Positions 1 to 9,984 are shown, counted from the stretch's first letter. The stretch is DNA of 64,000 bases from Megasphaera_A sueciensis (GCF_050219315.1 NZ_CP116939.1:310001-374000), one strand, 5' to 3'. The notes: generated from the sequence alone by a model not told the origin. Program-made: numbers and translations.

Positions 1-1013
1 TTGCGGCAGCGGGTGTACCCGTAGCTAAAATGAGCGGACGCGGTCTGGGCTTTACGGGAGGTACGATCGATAAACTGGAATCGATTCCCGGATTTCGCAC
101 GGAACTGACACAAACAGAATTTCTGGAACAGGTTCGACGGATCGGTATTTCCATTATCGGTCAATCTGCAAAAATAGCACCGGCCGATAAACTTTTGTAT
201 GCATTGCGTGATGCAACAGGTACCGTTGCGAGTATTCCCCTTATTGCCAGTTCCATAATGAGTAAAAAAATAGCATCAGGAGCGGATGCTATCGTTCTTG
301 ATGTCAAATATGGCGATGGCGCATTCATGAAGACCTGTGAAGAGGCGCGGAAACTGGCTCATACGATGGTACAGATAGGAAAACTGGCACATCGGCCTAC
401 GACCGCGGTGATTACCTCGATGGAAGCTCCGCTGGGAACTGCCATCGGCAACAGTCTTGAAGTAGATGAAGCAGTAGAAGCCTTGTCCGGACATGGCGGC
501 AAGCGGCTTATGGCAGTAGTGGAAGCGATTGGTGCGCAGATGCTCGTTATGGGACAAAAAGCTAAAACAGAAGCAGAAGGACGTAAACGCATACAGCAGT
601 CGGTAGCCTCCGGCGCCGGGCTTGCAAAATTCAAGCAGTTTGTAGAAGCGCAGCATGGAAGCGTATCCTGGATCGGGAAACGTCCACTGACAAAAGCACC
701 GAAGGTATTTACGGCAGTCTCCACGGAAAGCGGATATATTACGGCTATCCATGGCCGGGCACTGGGTGCTGTCGCGATGACCATGGGAGCCGGCCGTTCC
801 CGCAAGGAGGACACCGTGAATCCCGTAGTAGGTATCCGGCTGTTCAAAGAAGTATATGATGAAATACACGCCGGAGAAGTCTTGTTTACCTTGTACGGCA
901 ATGCACGTGCCGATATGCAGACGCTGGCACAGCAATGTGCGGACCAGATTATTGTAGAAGCAACACCTTGCAGGGATCAGAAACCCGTTGTAAGTGAAAT
1001 AATTACAGAGTAA
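1..1013 (+). CDS. pdp: pyrimidine-nucleoside phosphorylase, C-terminal part (cut by window edge)
   Basis: The reading frame is open from the window edge (first full codon at base 3) to TAA at 1011-1013, so the start lies outside. It reversibly phosphorolyses thymidine, uridine and deoxyuridine to base plus (deoxy)ribose-1-phosphate in cytosolic nucleoside salvage. The sequence shows the family signature around VPVAKMSGRGLG followed by TGGTIDKLES, and the phosphate/substrate-binding KYGDGAFM stretch. The C-terminal alpha/beta domain is complete and ends about where family members end. The gene stands 13 bases before the next gene, so the two may be cotranscribed. Base composition is G+C richer than the defence operon downstream, consistent with core chromosome. 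Thymidine-specific DeoA is the alternative name; the family itself is clear. Confidence 0.93.
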   Translation, partial: AAAGVPVAKMSGRGLGFTGGTIDKLESIPGFRTELTQTEFLEQVRRIGISIIGQSAKIAPADKLLYALRDATGTVASIPLIASSIMSKKIASGADAIVLDVKYGDGAFMKTCEEARKLAHTMVQIGKLAHRPTTAVITSMEAPLGTAIGNSLEVDEAVEALSGHGGKRLMAVVEAIGAQMLVMGQKAKTEAEGRKRIQQSVASGAGLAKFKQFVEAQHGSVSWIGKRPLTKAPKVFTAVSTESGYITAIHGRALGAVAMTMGAGRSRKEDTVNPVVGIRLFKEVYDEIHAGEVLFTLYGNARADMQTLAQQCADQIIVEATPCRDQKPVVSEIITE

Positions 1014-1026
1014 TGAGGATATATGT

Positions 1027-2412
1027 ATGAAAATGAATCGTCAAGTTCCCGTAGAAAAAGGGAAAACCTATACAATAGAAATAAAAAGCCTTGGCTCTAA
1101 TGGCGAAGGCATTGGAAGATATGAAGATTTTACAGTTTTTGTTCCGTTTGCTCTGCCGAAGGAGACGGTGGAAGTACGGATCGAATTTGTAAAAAAGCAA
1201 TATGCCACAGGAACGCTGCTCAAGATTCTTGAACCAGCCAAAGACCGCGTTAAACCGTTGTGTCCTGTCTATAATCGCTGCGGGGGCTGCCAGCTCCAGC
1301 ATCTGAGCTATTCGGCAGAACTGATAGAAAAACAGCGGCAGGTCAAGGATGCATTGGAACGGATCGGACACCTGAAGAATCTAACGGTACTGCCGACGTT
1401 GGGTGCGGCAGACCCATGGGCATATCGCAATAAAATGCAATTTCCCGTATCCTCCAAAGCAAAAGGAAAGTTAGATATAGGATGTTTTGCTGCTTCGACA
1501 CATCGGGTCATCAATGTGGAAAACTGTGCCATACAAAAAAAACAAAACAATCAAATTGTCGCAGTAGTGCGGGAATGGATGAAACAATATAAAATTCCTG
1601 CCTATAATGAAGACAAGGAAACGGGTATTGTCCGTCACATTATGGGCCGTGTCGGCGTACATACGGGAGAAGTCATGGTATGCCTCGTGACAGCAGGCGA
1701 TATGGTACCGCATATGAAGGAATTGGTACGCATGCTGAAAACTGCCATTCCGGGACTTGCCAGTGTCATACAAAATATTAATAAACGTCATACGAATGTC
1801 ATATTGGGAGAAAAAACAAAGAAAATCTATGGCAGCGAAACAATTCATGATTCCATTGGAACCCTGAAATTCAACATTTCTGCGCAGTCTTTCTTCCAGG
1901 TGAACAGTGAACAAGCACAAAAACTATATGAAACAGCCTTGGAATTTGCCGACCTCTCAGGAAATGAAACCGTAGCCGATGTCTACTGTGGTACCGGTAC
2001 GATCACGCTGTTTTTAGCCCAGCGGGCAAAACAAGTATATGGGATAGAAATCGTAGCTTCGGCGATTCACGATGCCATAAAAAATGCCAGGGAAAACAAA
2101 ATACACAATACCGAATTCATTCTGGGAGATGCCGCCTATAAACTGCCGGAACTCATCGGCAGCGGCATCCATCCCGACGTCATTATCCTCGACCCGCCCA
2201 GAGCAGGCTGTGAAGAAAAAGTATTAGCAGCTATTGCAAGAGTAAAACCAAAACGGGTCGTCTATGTATCCTGTAATCCGGCAACCCTCGCACGAGATCT
2301 GGAATACCTGACACAACACGGCTACACCGCAGTAAAAGCGCAGCCCGTAGACCTGTTTAGTAGAACGCACCATGTGGAGACGGTAGTATTGATGTCACGG
2401 GTGGATAAGTAA
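1027..2412 (+). CDS. rlmD: 23S rRNA (uracil-C5)-methyltransferase, RlmD/RlmCD type
   Basis: A 461-residue SAM-dependent enzyme that makes 5-methyluridine in 23S rRNA. An N-terminal TRAM RNA-binding domain (about residues 10-65) is followed by the iron-sulfur cysteine cluster CPVYNRCGGC (about 79-88). The Rossmann methyltransferase domain then shows the SAM loop YCGTGTITLFLA, the catalytic region DPPRAGC and the nucleophile motif VYVSCNPATLARDL. Length is normal. ATG 1027 is preceded by GAGGATAT and fits the family start. It is the last core-type gene before the AT-rich defence operon and is followed by a hairpin terminator. Confidence 0.95.
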   Translation: MKMNRQVPVEKGKTYTIEIKSLGSNGEGIGRYEDFTVFVPFALPKETVEVRIEFVKKQYATGTLLKILEPAKDRVKPLCPVYNRCGGCQLQHLSYSAELIEKQRQVKDALERIGHLKNLTVLPTLGAADPWAYRNKMQFPVSSKAKGKLDIGCFAASTHRVINVENCAIQKKQNNQIVAVVREWMKQYKIPAYNEDKETGIVRHIMGRVGVHTGEVMVCLVTAGDMVPHMKELVRMLKTAIPGLASVIQNINKRHTNVILGEKTKKIYGSETIHDSIGTLKFNISAQSFFQVNSEQAQKLYETALEFADLSGNETVADVYCGTGTITLFLAQRAKQVYGIEIVASAIHDAIKNARENKIHNTEFILGDAAYKLPELIGSGIHPDVIILDPPRAGCEEKVLAAIARVKPKRVVYVSCNPATLARDLEYLTQHGYTAVKAQPVDLFSRTHHVETVVLMSRVDK

Positions 2413-2442
2413 GCGTGTAATAAGATAAGTAAATAAAGGCTT

Positions 2443-2492
2443 TCCGTGATTTGAGATCTGGTTCTAAGCCGGAAGGATAATCACGGATTTTT
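2443..2492 (+). terminator. rho-independent terminator after rlmD
   Basis: Perfect 9-bp stem, TCCGTGATT at 2443-2451 with AATCACGGA at 2479-2487, followed by TTTTT. The 27-nt loop is unusually long and holds a small CCGG-centred sub-hairpin. It separates rlmD from the defence operon. Confidence 0.75.
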
Positions 2493-2557
2493 GCTTTAGG
2501 GAAGATATCCAAGAGTGATGGATTACTCACCGGATTTACGAATTTGAATATAGGCTT

Positions 2558-2608
2558 GGTGAGTTGATAAGATTGCTGGCAAAAATGTGGTGAGTTGACA
2601 AGATGGCT
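2558..2608 (+). repeat. two direct repeats GGTGAGTTGAYAAGATKGCT
   Basis: Copies start at 2558 and 2589, a 31-base period. They lie in the noncoding stretch between the rlmD terminator and the defence-operon promoter. They may be regulator sites or a remnant of the insertion junction; nothing in the sequence decides. Confidence 0.5.
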
Positions 2609-2637
2609 ATTGGCTTGAATGGACAAACAAGATTGAA

Positions 2638-2671
2638 ATGCACTTATAAAGTAATTACTTTTAAAGTGCAT
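2638..2671. promoter_or_regulatory. 34-bp near-perfect palindrome (operator)
   Basis: The element reads ATGCACTT at its left end and AAGTGCAT at its right end, and only one pair of positions breaks full symmetry. It ends 7 bases before the -35 box of the next promoter. A likely binding site for the Phd-like protein encoded just downstream (inference). Confidence 0.7.
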
Positions 2672-2678
2672 ATAAAGG

Positions 2679-2707
2679 TTGAAATAAGAGTTGTAAAATG
2701 TTATGAT
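2679..2707 (+). promoter_or_regulatory. sigma-A promoter of the hsd operon
   Basis: TTGAAA at 2679-2684, a 17-base spacer, and TATGAT at 2702-2707. The phd-like start codon is 23 bases downstream with an AGGTGG ribosome binding site. This is the best promoter ahead of the operon. Confidence 0.7.
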
Positions 2708-2730
2708 AAAAAGAAAAGGTGGATTTAGGT

Positions 2731-2943
2731 ATGGATAAGGAAGATAAAGCCCAAAAGCAACCAATGGAGTTTTATAATATGTCAGATTTTCTTAGAGGAC
2801 AATCCTCGAAATTGATCACAGGTTTATCAGATGAAGATAAAACTGCTTTTGTTTTGAAAAACGGAAAGCCTGTAGCAGTGCTTATTTCTCACGAGAGATA
2901 CGAAAGGTTATTAAAAGCAGGAATAGATATAACTGAATACTAA
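2731..2943 (+). CDS. Phd/YefM-like antitoxin-type DNA-binding protein without a toxin partner
   Basis: About 70 residues. The pattern NMSDFLRGQSSKLI, then VLKNGKPVAVLISHERYERLL, matches the Phd/YefM fold, in which the N-terminal half binds operator DNA and the C-terminal tail would hold a toxin. No RelE, YoeB or Doc toxin gene follows; the next gene, 36 bases on, is hsdM. ATG 2731 is chosen over GTG 2719 because AGGTGG ends 8 bases before it. A 34-bp palindrome and a promoter stand directly upstream, so autoregulation of the restriction-modification operon is the likely job (inference). A solitary antitoxin remnant is the alternative. Confidence 0.75.
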   Translation: MDKEDKAQKQPMEFYNMSDFLRGQSSKLITGLSDEDKTAFVLKNGKPVAVLISHERYERLLKAGIDITEY

Positions 2944-2979
2944 ATATAAAACAATTAAGAGATGAGAGAGGTTAAATGA

Positions 2980-5670
2980 ATGGCCGTGAAAAAATCAGAA
3001 TTGTATTCCCTATTATGGGATGCTTGTAATAAATTAAGAGGTGGGGTAGAACCTTCAAGGTATAAAGATTATGTGCTTGTATTGTTATTCTTCAAGTATG
3101 TATCAGACAGATATAAAGGGCAACGTTTTGCTGAATTTACAGTAAATGAAGGTGCCTCATTTGACGACTTGATTGCTGCAAAAGGTAAACCAGATGTTGG
3201 CGAAAGAGTTGATGTAATTCTTCAAAAGTTTCTAGAAGATAATAAGCTAGCAGGTGCGCTTCCTGATGTAAGCTTTAATAATCCGGATGAACTAGGTTCT
3301 GGTAAAGAACTAGTTGATAAAGTTTCTGGTCTTATTGCTATTTTCCAAAATCCTGCGATCGACTTTAAAAGCAACAGAGCTAGTGGCGATGACATCATTG
3401 GGGATGCATATGAATACTTTATGATGAAATTTGCTCAAGAGTCTGGTAAGAGTAAGGGACAGTTTTATACACCTAGTGAAGTGTCACGTATTATTGCTAA
3501 GCTTATTGGCATTGGCGATATTAAACAAGAGACAGGAAAGAAATGGACTCTTCATGATCCTGCGGCGGGGAGTGGATCATTACTTATTCGTTCAGCAGAT
3601 GAAGCACCAACTGATGATAATGGTGATTCCATAGTTACAATATTTGGACAAGAAAAATATCCTGATACTGCTGGTTTAGCAAAGATGAACTTCATCCTAC
3701 ATAACAAAGGTACAGGAGAAATCAAAAGTGGGAATACATTAGCAAATCCACAATATACTGATGATTTTGGTGGACTTAGAAAATTTGATTTTATTGTCAT
3801 GAACCCACCATTTTCTGATAAAGACTGGACTGATGGAATTAAACCATCTGAAGATAAATACAAGAGGTTTGATGGTTATGGCATTCCACCAGAAAAGAAT
3901 GGTGACTATGCTTGGTTTCTACATGTTCTAAAAGCGTTGGAAAGCAATGGCAAGGCGGGGATTATTCTGCCACACGGTGTACTATCTAGACCTAATGCAG
4001 AAAAGACTATTAGAAAAGCGGTACTTGATAAGAAATATATAAAAGGTATTGTTGGATTGCCTACAAACTTATTTTATGGCACAGGAATTCCTGCCAGTAT
4101 TATCATAATCGATAAAGAAAACGCTGATAAGCGTGAAGGTATCTTTATGATCGATGCGAGCGCTGGGTTTAAGAAAGACGGAAATAAGAACCGCCTACGT
4201 GAACAGGATATTGAGAAAATTGTACAAACCTTTATTCACCAAGAAAAGGTTGAGGGGTACTCTCGCTTTATTACGTATAAAGAGATTTTAGAAGAGAACG
4301 AAGGAAACCTTAATGTGCCTCGTTATATCCAAAAAATAGATGGCACATTACCTCAAAACATTGCATCTCATCTTAAGGGTGGTATTCCAGAAGTCGATAT
4401 TAACTCTTTAGAGAGACTCTGGAAAATATCGCCACAGTTAAGACAAGAGATATTCACTTGTGTTGATGAAGAACATAATATCTATAATCTTGCTATAAAA
4501 CCAAATGAAATTGAAACAGTCATTTCTGAAGATGAAAATATAAAGGTTGAAAAGGAGACTGAATACGGTTCTCTATTCGAGACGTGGAAAAATAAAGTAA
4601 AAGATTCATTATTCAATATTAATACAGATACAAATCCAAAAGAATTAATTCGAAGCTTGGGTATTGAAATTTTGAGAGATTTTGAATCGGCAAAACTTCT
4701 AGACAATTACGATGTTTACGACTTCTTGCTTAACTATTGGAATGAGAAAATGCAAGATGATGTATATGTAATAAAAGCGAGCGGATATGATGCGGGACGT
4801 GAGATTGAATATGTATACGCTCAAAAGAAAGCTAAAGATGAAAATGGAGAAGAAATAAAAGTCGATGATACTTCAAAAATGAAGTCTTTTGAAGGTGCTT
4901 TAATTTCGAGAGACATTATTGAACAGGAGTATTTTGAAACTGAGTTAATGGCTCTTAATGAGCTAATCGAAAAATCTGCATTGCTTGAATCTGAACTGGA
5001 TGAAATGAGAGAAGAAGAATCAGGTGACGAAGGTTTGCTTATAAATGCTTTGAATGAAAAAGGTGACGGTATACCTAAAGCAAATCTGAATAAACAAATA
5101 AAAGAACTTGAAAGTAAAAAGACTTCTGAAGTAATAGATGACATTACAAAGCTTATTGAATTATTTGATGCAGGCAGTACTTCGGAGATGGAGAAAATTG
5201 TCAAAGCAAATATTGAGCTGAAGACATATGAGCTTAGAAATAAGAACGGTTCATTTGGAAAGGCTAAGTTAAGAAATGCATTAAAAGAAGCAAATGACAA
5301 TGCAATAATGCCAGAAACATATGTTGAAGAATATAATGCTCTTCTTTCTTACCAAGCTAAGTTAACTGAAAAAGAAGAAGCTGATAAAGCGATTAAAGAT
5401 TCTCAAAAAGAACTGGATGATCTAGTACTTGCTAAATACGGGGAACTAACGATTGATGAAGTAAAGCATTTACTCTTTGACAAAAAGTGGATGGCAAGGC
5501 TTGAAAAAGATATTACTGATGCGATTGATCAGGTGATGAATAGTCTCGCCTCAAAGGTTGTCTTAATTGCCAAACGCTATGAGCACACTTTAGGAGAGAT
5601 TGAAGAAAAGACAGTTCAGTCGAAGGCTAAGGTTAAATCTGCATTAGAAAGGATGGGATACACATGGTAA
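2980..5670 (+). CDS. hsdM: type I restriction-modification methyltransferase HsdM (long form)
   Basis: An 896-residue N6-adenine DNA methyltransferase subunit of a type I system. An N-terminal helical domain (about 1-140) is followed by the SAM-binding loop DPAAGSGSLLI (about 193-203) and the catalytic NPPF in FIVMNPPFSDKDW. After about residue 480 there is a long Lys/Glu-rich, coiled-coil-prone extension, which makes the protein far longer than the usual 500 residues; this long form does occur in the family. It acts with HsdS to protect host DNA. The stop overlaps the hsdS start by 7 bases, indicating translational coupling. Confidence 0.93.
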   Translation: MAVKKSELYSLLWDACNKLRGGVEPSRYKDYVLVLLFFKYVSDRYKGQRFAEFTVNEGASFDDLIAAKGKPDVGERVDVILQKFLEDNKLAGALPDVSFNNPDELGSGKELVDKVSGLIAIFQNPAIDFKSNRASGDDIIGDAYEYFMMKFAQESGKSKGQFYTPSEVSRIIAKLIGIGDIKQETGKKWTLHDPAAGSGSLLIRSADEAPTDDNGDSIVTIFGQEKYPDTAGLAKMNFILHNKGTGEIKSGNTLANPQYTDDFGGLRKFDFIVMNPPFSDKDWTDGIKPSEDKYKRFDGYGIPPEKNGDYAWFLHVLKALESNGKAGIILPHGVLSRPNAEKTIRKAVLDKKYIKGIVGLPTNLFYGTGIPASIIIIDKENADKREGIFMIDASAGFKKDGNKNRLREQDIEKIVQTFIHQEKVEGYSRFITYKEILEENEGNLNVPRYIQKIDGTLPQNIASHLKGGIPEVDINSLERLWKISPQLRQEIFTCVDEEHNIYNLAIKPNEIETVISEDENIKVEKETEYGSLFETWKNKVKDSLFNINTDTNPKELIRSLGIEILRDFESAKLLDNYDVYDFLLNYWNEKMQDDVYVIKASGYDAGREIEYVYAQKKAKDENGEEIKVDDTSKMKSFEGALISRDIIEQEYFETELMALNELIEKSALLESELDEMREEESGDEGLLINALNEKGDGIPKANLNKQIKELESKKTSEVIDDITKLIELFDAGSTSEMEKIVKANIELKTYELRNKNGSFGKAKLRNALKEANDNAIMPETYVEEYNALLSYQAKLTEKEEADKAIKDSQKELDDLVLAKYGELTIDEVKHLLFDKKWMARLEKDITDAIDQVMNSLASKVVLIAKRYEHTLGEIEEKTVQSKAKVKSALERMGYTW

Positions 5671-6845
5671 CTCATTCTAAAGATACAATTGAGTATAACG
5701 AAATAAAAAAAATATATAAGCGTGTTAGAGGAACTCCTATAACTGCAGAAAGAATGAGTAAAATAAAATCTGCTACTGGAGCGATAAGAGTTTTTGCCGG
5801 AGGAGCAACAGAGATTAGAGCAAATGTATCGGATTTGCCTAATGCAAATATTATTAGTGATCCTGTAGTAATTGTTCAATCAAGAGGGGTAATAGACTTT
5901 ATATATTGCAATGTCCCTTGTACATTTAAAAATGAGATGTGGGGCTATACGTCATCTGATATATATGCAGTAAAATTTCTTTTTTATTATCTGAAACATA
6001 ATGTCGATTATTTTAGAAATGCTGGAGATGGAAGAAGTTCTTTTTCACAAATTTCATTACCAGTTACTGAAGAGTATAAAATCCCGCTTCTTTCTTCTAA
6101 AGAACAACAAGCTATAGCTTCAGTATTATCAGATTTTGATGAGCATATAGACAATCTGTCTGAACTAATTGAAAAGAAAAAAGCAATTCGTGAAGGTGCT
6201 TTGGATGATTTGATCAGTGGGAGAACAAGAGTTGACGGGTTTGACGGTGATTGGATAGAATCAACAATTGAAAGTTCAACAAGTGCAATTATTACAGGAG
6301 GTACTCCTTCAACCACGATAGACAAATACTGGGGCGGGACAATTCCATGGCTTGCTTCTACAGAAGTTCATCAAAAAATAATTACCAAAGCAACCAGAAA
6401 CATTACAGAAATTGGTTTGAATAATTCATCCGCTAAAATAGCACCAAAAGATTCGGTATTAATTGCACTAGCAGGACAAGGAAAGACCAGGGGAACAGCA
6501 GCGTTTCTAGCCTATCCAATGGCATTAAACCAATCTCTAGCTGCATTAGTCCCATCAGATAAAACAAATCCTAAGTTCTTATATTACTTAATTGAAAATA
6601 TGTATCTTGATTTAAGAGAACATTCATCAGGTGACGGTGGACGTGGTGGATTGAATAAAACTCTAATAAAGAATATAAATATACGACTTCCGAGGGAAAT
6701 AAAAGAACAACAAGCAATTGCCGAAGTTCTGACAGCAATGGACGAAGAAATAGAATCTCTCGAAACAGAAAAAGAAAAAATGATACAAATTAAAGAAGGT
6801 GCAATGGACGACCTCTTAACAGGCCGTGTGCGCCTTAAAGTATGA
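5664..6845 (+). CDS. hsdS: type I restriction-modification specificity subunit HsdS
   Basis: A 393-residue DNA-recognition subunit. It contains two target recognition domains, each followed by a conserved helical spacer: EQQAIASVLSDFDEHIDNL near residue 150 and EQQAIAEVLTAMDEEIESL near residue 352. The second domain has the typical ITGGTPST and GTIPWLAS stretch. The first domain looks short at its N-terminus: it begins close to the hsdM stop and lacks the W-x3-L-x-D opening often seen. That may be a real variant or the result of domain shuffling, which is common in hsdS. Confidence 0.9.
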   Translation: MVTHSKDTIEYNEIKKIYKRVRGTPITAERMSKIKSATGAIRVFAGGATEIRANVSDLPNANIISDPVVIVQSRGVIDFIYCNVPCTFKNEMWGYTSSDIYAVKFLFYYLKHNVDYFRNAGDGRSSFSQISLPVTEEYKIPLLSSKEQQAIASVLSDFDEHIDNLSELIEKKKAIREGALDDLISGRTRVDGFDGDWIESTIESSTSAIITGGTPSTTIDKYWGGTIPWLASTEVHQKIITKATRNITEIGLNNSSAKIAPKDSVLIALAGQGKTRGTAAFLAYPMALNQSLAALVPSDKTNPKFLYYLIENMYLDLREHSSGDGGRGGLNKTLIKNINIRLPREIKEQQAIAEVLTAMDEEIESLETEKEKMIQIKEGAMDDLLTGRVRLKV

Positions 6846-6858
6846 GGAGGTAAAGGCT

Positions 6859-9800
6859 ATGTCTGTTGATTTAGAAAGAAAATTGCAAAACAAGGTCCTT
6901 CACTGGTTAATAGATAAAGAGGAAGAAGGAGGTCTAGGTTATACGTATCTCGGAAATCTAGAGGATCAGAATAACAAACCTATTAGAGAAGATTTGCTGA
7001 AGAAGAATCTTGAAAAACGAGGTTATACGAAAGACCAGATTTCCAAAGCTGTAACTGAGCTTGTTTCAAAAGCGAGCAATCAAGTGGATAGCCTTTACCA
7101 AATCAATAAAGAGGTCTATTCCCTACTTCGCTATGGCAAGCAAGGTGTTAAAGACGAGAATAAAAATCGTCAAACAGTTCATTATATCGACTGGAACAAT
7201 GTCGAGAACAATGATTTTTATGCTGCTGAGGAAGTAAGTGTTCTCTGCTTTAATCAAATAGAGAGAAAACGCCCTGATGTGGTGCTGTATATAAACGGCA
7301 TCGCTCTTGGCATATTTGAGTTAAAGCGTTCATGCGTAAGTATTGGTGAGGGCATTCGTCAGAATCTCACAAACCAAAAAAAAGAGTATATTCAGAATTT
7401 CTTTAGTACTACGCAGTTTCTCTTTGCCGGTAATGAAGCTGAAGGGCTGAAGTATGGAACAATCGAAACTCCTGAGAAGTATTACCTGAACTGGAAGGAA
7501 GATATTAAAGCTACGGACGAACTTTCTTTGACTATTAAAGGTATTCAATCTAAGGACAGAAATAAGCTAAGAGATGGTGTAATTTCTCTTTGTCATAAAG
7601 AGAGGTTTCTTTCACTAATCCACGACTTTATTATTTTTGATGCTGGAGTGAAAAAGATTGCAAGACATAATCAGTATTTTGCTAATATTGCTGCTAGGAA
7701 AAGAATTCTTGCAGGCGAAGGTGGAATAATCTGGAATACGCAAGGTTCAGGAAAGTCCCTAATTATGGTATGGCTTACTAAGTGGGTTATTGAGAATGTA
7801 GCAGATAGCCGAGTGGTAATCATCACCGACCGAGATGAGCTTGATGACCAAATTGAAAGCCTGTTTATTGATGTAAATGAAAAAGTACGAAGAACAAAAA
7901 GCAGTGCTGATTTAAGAGAGGTTCTAAATAAAAATGATGATTCTATTATCTGCTCTTTGATTCATAAATACGGACATAATGCAGGTAAACAATCCGACGT
8001 GGATCAATATCGTAAAGAATTGATAAAAGACCTCCCAGCTGACTTTAAATCAAAAGGAAATATTATAGCTTTTATTGATGAGTGCCATCGTACTAACTCA
8101 GGGAAATTGCATGAGGCTGTAAAAGTACTGATGCCTGAAGCATCACTTATTGGTTTTACAGGTACTCCACTACTCAAAAAAGATAAAGTAACGAGTCTTG
8201 AGACTTTTGGACCTTACATCCATACTTATAAATTTGATGAAGGTGTTCAAGATGGTGTTGTTCTTGATTTGCGTTATGAAGCAAGAGATGTTGACCAAGA
8301 CTTATCTAGTAAAGACAAGGTTGATTTATGGTTTGACAATAAAACCTTAGGTCTTACAGATAGAGCAAAGATACAGCTGAAACAAAGTTGGACTTCAATC
8401 AACAAATTATATAGTTCAAAACAAAGACTTGAGAAAATAGCTAGCGATATCATTTTCGATATGAACTTAAAACCTCGTCTAAAAAATGAGCGTGGTACTG
8501 CCATGCTTGTGGCCAACAGTATATATGAGGCTTGCAGATACTGGGATATTTTTACTAGCAACGGCTTTAACAAGTGTGCTGTTGTAACTTCCTTTGAGCC
8601 TTCAACCGCGAGTGTTAGGACAGCTACGAGTGATTTAAGTCAAGAGGGCGAAGAAGAATATAAGAAGTCTATTTATGAGCGTATGCTTAAGGGCAAAAAA
8701 TTGTCTGAATTTGAGAAGGAAGTAAAAGAGCAGTTCAAAAAAGAACCTGCTAAGTTGAAACTTCTTATCGTGGTAGATAAACTTTTAACAGGATTTGATG
8801 CTCCAACAGCGACATATCTATATATTGATAAATCTATGAGGGATCATGACCTTTTCCAGGCTATCTGCCGAGTTAATAGACCAGATGGCGAAGATAAGGA
8901 CTATGGCTATATCGTAGATTATATGGACTTGTTTCGTAATGTTCAGCTTGCAGTGGCTGATTATACTGCTGAAGCTTTCGATAGCTTTGATAAGGAAGAT
9001 GTTGAGGGACTTATAAAGAATCGCTATGACGAAGCTAAATCTGAGATGGTGGGTGCAATTGCATCGCTGAAAGATCTATTAGAAAATGTAAGCGATCCTA
9101 AAGACGATACGGATTATATTGAGTATTTTTGTGGTGAAAACAGTGAAGATGATGAAAACACCGGTCGCAGAGATATTTTATATACTCTTACAGCCTCGCT
9201 AACACGCTCTTTTGCTAACTGCAGTGATAAACTTGTGAGTGATTATGGCTATTCAGAGGGGCAAGTTAGCAGGCTGAGGAGTGATATTTCAGGCTATAAC
9301 AAAATAAAAGAAATGGTAAAACTAGCAAGCTGTGATTATATCGATTTAAAACCATATGAGGCTGATATGCGATATGTCCTTGATACTTATATACGTGCAG
9401 AAGATTCTACAGTTGTAAGTGAACTCGGGAATATGTCGTTGGTGGAATTGTTACTTGAAAACACTTCAACAACACCAATAGAGGCCCTGGTACAAGGTCT
9501 TCCAGGTAATGAAAATGCTAAAGCAGAAATCATCGAAAATAACTTGCAGCATGAAATTGTAAAGAAGATGTCATCTAACCAAGTTTATTATGGTAAGTTA
9601 TCAGAAATGCTCCAAGTACTAATCGACCAGAGACGAATAGAGGCTATGAGTTACGAGGAATATTTACGACAAGTTGTTGAGTTGGCACAAGCAATTTTAC
9701 ACCCAGAAGATAGCTTGGATTATCCTGATACTGTGAAGAATAGCGAGGCTAGAAGAGCCTTTTATGATTATTTTGCGAAGAACGAAAATCTGGCTGTAAA

Positions 9801-9984
9801 TTTGGACAGTGCTATCCTTTCTGCATTACGTCCTGATTGGAAAAGGAATTTCCAGAAACAACAAAATATAAGGCTTGCTATTTATGAAAATCTATTGATA
9901 TATGGTTATGACGAAGATGAAGCAACGGCGGAGACCGCTGCAGTCTTCGAAATAACTGAAAGGCAGGCAGAATACGATGTGTAG
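6859..9984 (+). CDS. hsdR: type I restriction endonuclease subunit HsdR
   Basis: About 1041 residues; the motor and nuclease of the type I complex, which translocates DNA and cuts unmethylated DNA away from the site. The N-terminal nuclease domain has RPDVVLYINGIALGIFELK (PD...ExK type). The helicase part shows the Walker A region TQGSGKSLIM, the DECHR box in FIDECHRTNSG, GFTGTPLL, and motif VI near QAICRVNRP. ATG 6859 is chosen because GAGGAGG ends 8 bases upstream; a GTG at 6826 would run into hsdS. The stop overlaps the next gene by 8 bases. Confidence 0.95.
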   Translation: MSVDLERKLQNKVLHWLIDKEEEGGLGYTYLGNLEDQNNKPIREDLLKKNLEKRGYTKDQISKAVTELVSKASNQVDSLYQINKEVYSLLRYGKQGVKDENKNRQTVHYIDWNNVENNDFYAAEEVSVLCFNQIERKRPDVVLYINGIALGIFELKRSCVSIGEGIRQNLTNQKKEYIQNFFSTTQFLFAGNEAEGLKYGTIETPEKYYLNWKEDIKATDELSLTIKGIQSKDRNKLRDGVISLCHKERFLSLIHDFIIFDAGVKKIARHNQYFANIAARKRILAGEGGIIWNTQGSGKSLIMVWLTKWVIENVADSRVVIITDRDELDDQIESLFIDVNEKVRRTKSSADLREVLNKNDDSIICSLIHKYGHNAGKQSDVDQYRKELIKDLPADFKSKGNIIAFIDECHRTNSGKLHEAVKVLMPEASLIGFTGTPLLKKDKVTSLETFGPYIHTYKFDEGVQDGVVLDLRYEARDVDQDLSSKDKVDLWFDNKTLGLTDRAKIQLKQSWTSINKLYSSKQRLEKIASDIIFDMNLKPRLKNERGTAMLVANSIYEACRYWDIFTSNGFNKCAVVTSFEPSTASVRTATSDLSQEGEEEYKKSIYERMLKGKKLSEFEKEVKEQFKKEPAKLKLLIVVDKLLTGFDAPTATYLYIDKSMRDHDLFQAICRVNRPDGEDKDYGYIVDYMDLFRNVQLAVADYTAEAFDSFDKEDVEGLIKNRYDEAKSEMVGAIASLKDLLENVSDPKDDTDYIEYFCGENSEDDENTGRRDILYTLTASLTRSFANCSDKLVSDYGYSEGQVSRLRSDISGYNKIKEMVKLASCDYIDLKPYEADMRYVLDTYIRAEDSTVVSELGNMSLVELLLENTSTTPIEALVQGLPGNENAKAEIIENNLQHEIVKKMSSNQVYYGKLSEMLQVLIDQRRIEAMSYEEYLRQVVELAQAILHPEDSLDYPDTVKNSEARRAFYDYFAKNENLAVNLDSAILSALRPDWKRNFQKQQNIRLAIYENLLIYGYDEDEATAETAAVFEITERQAEYDV

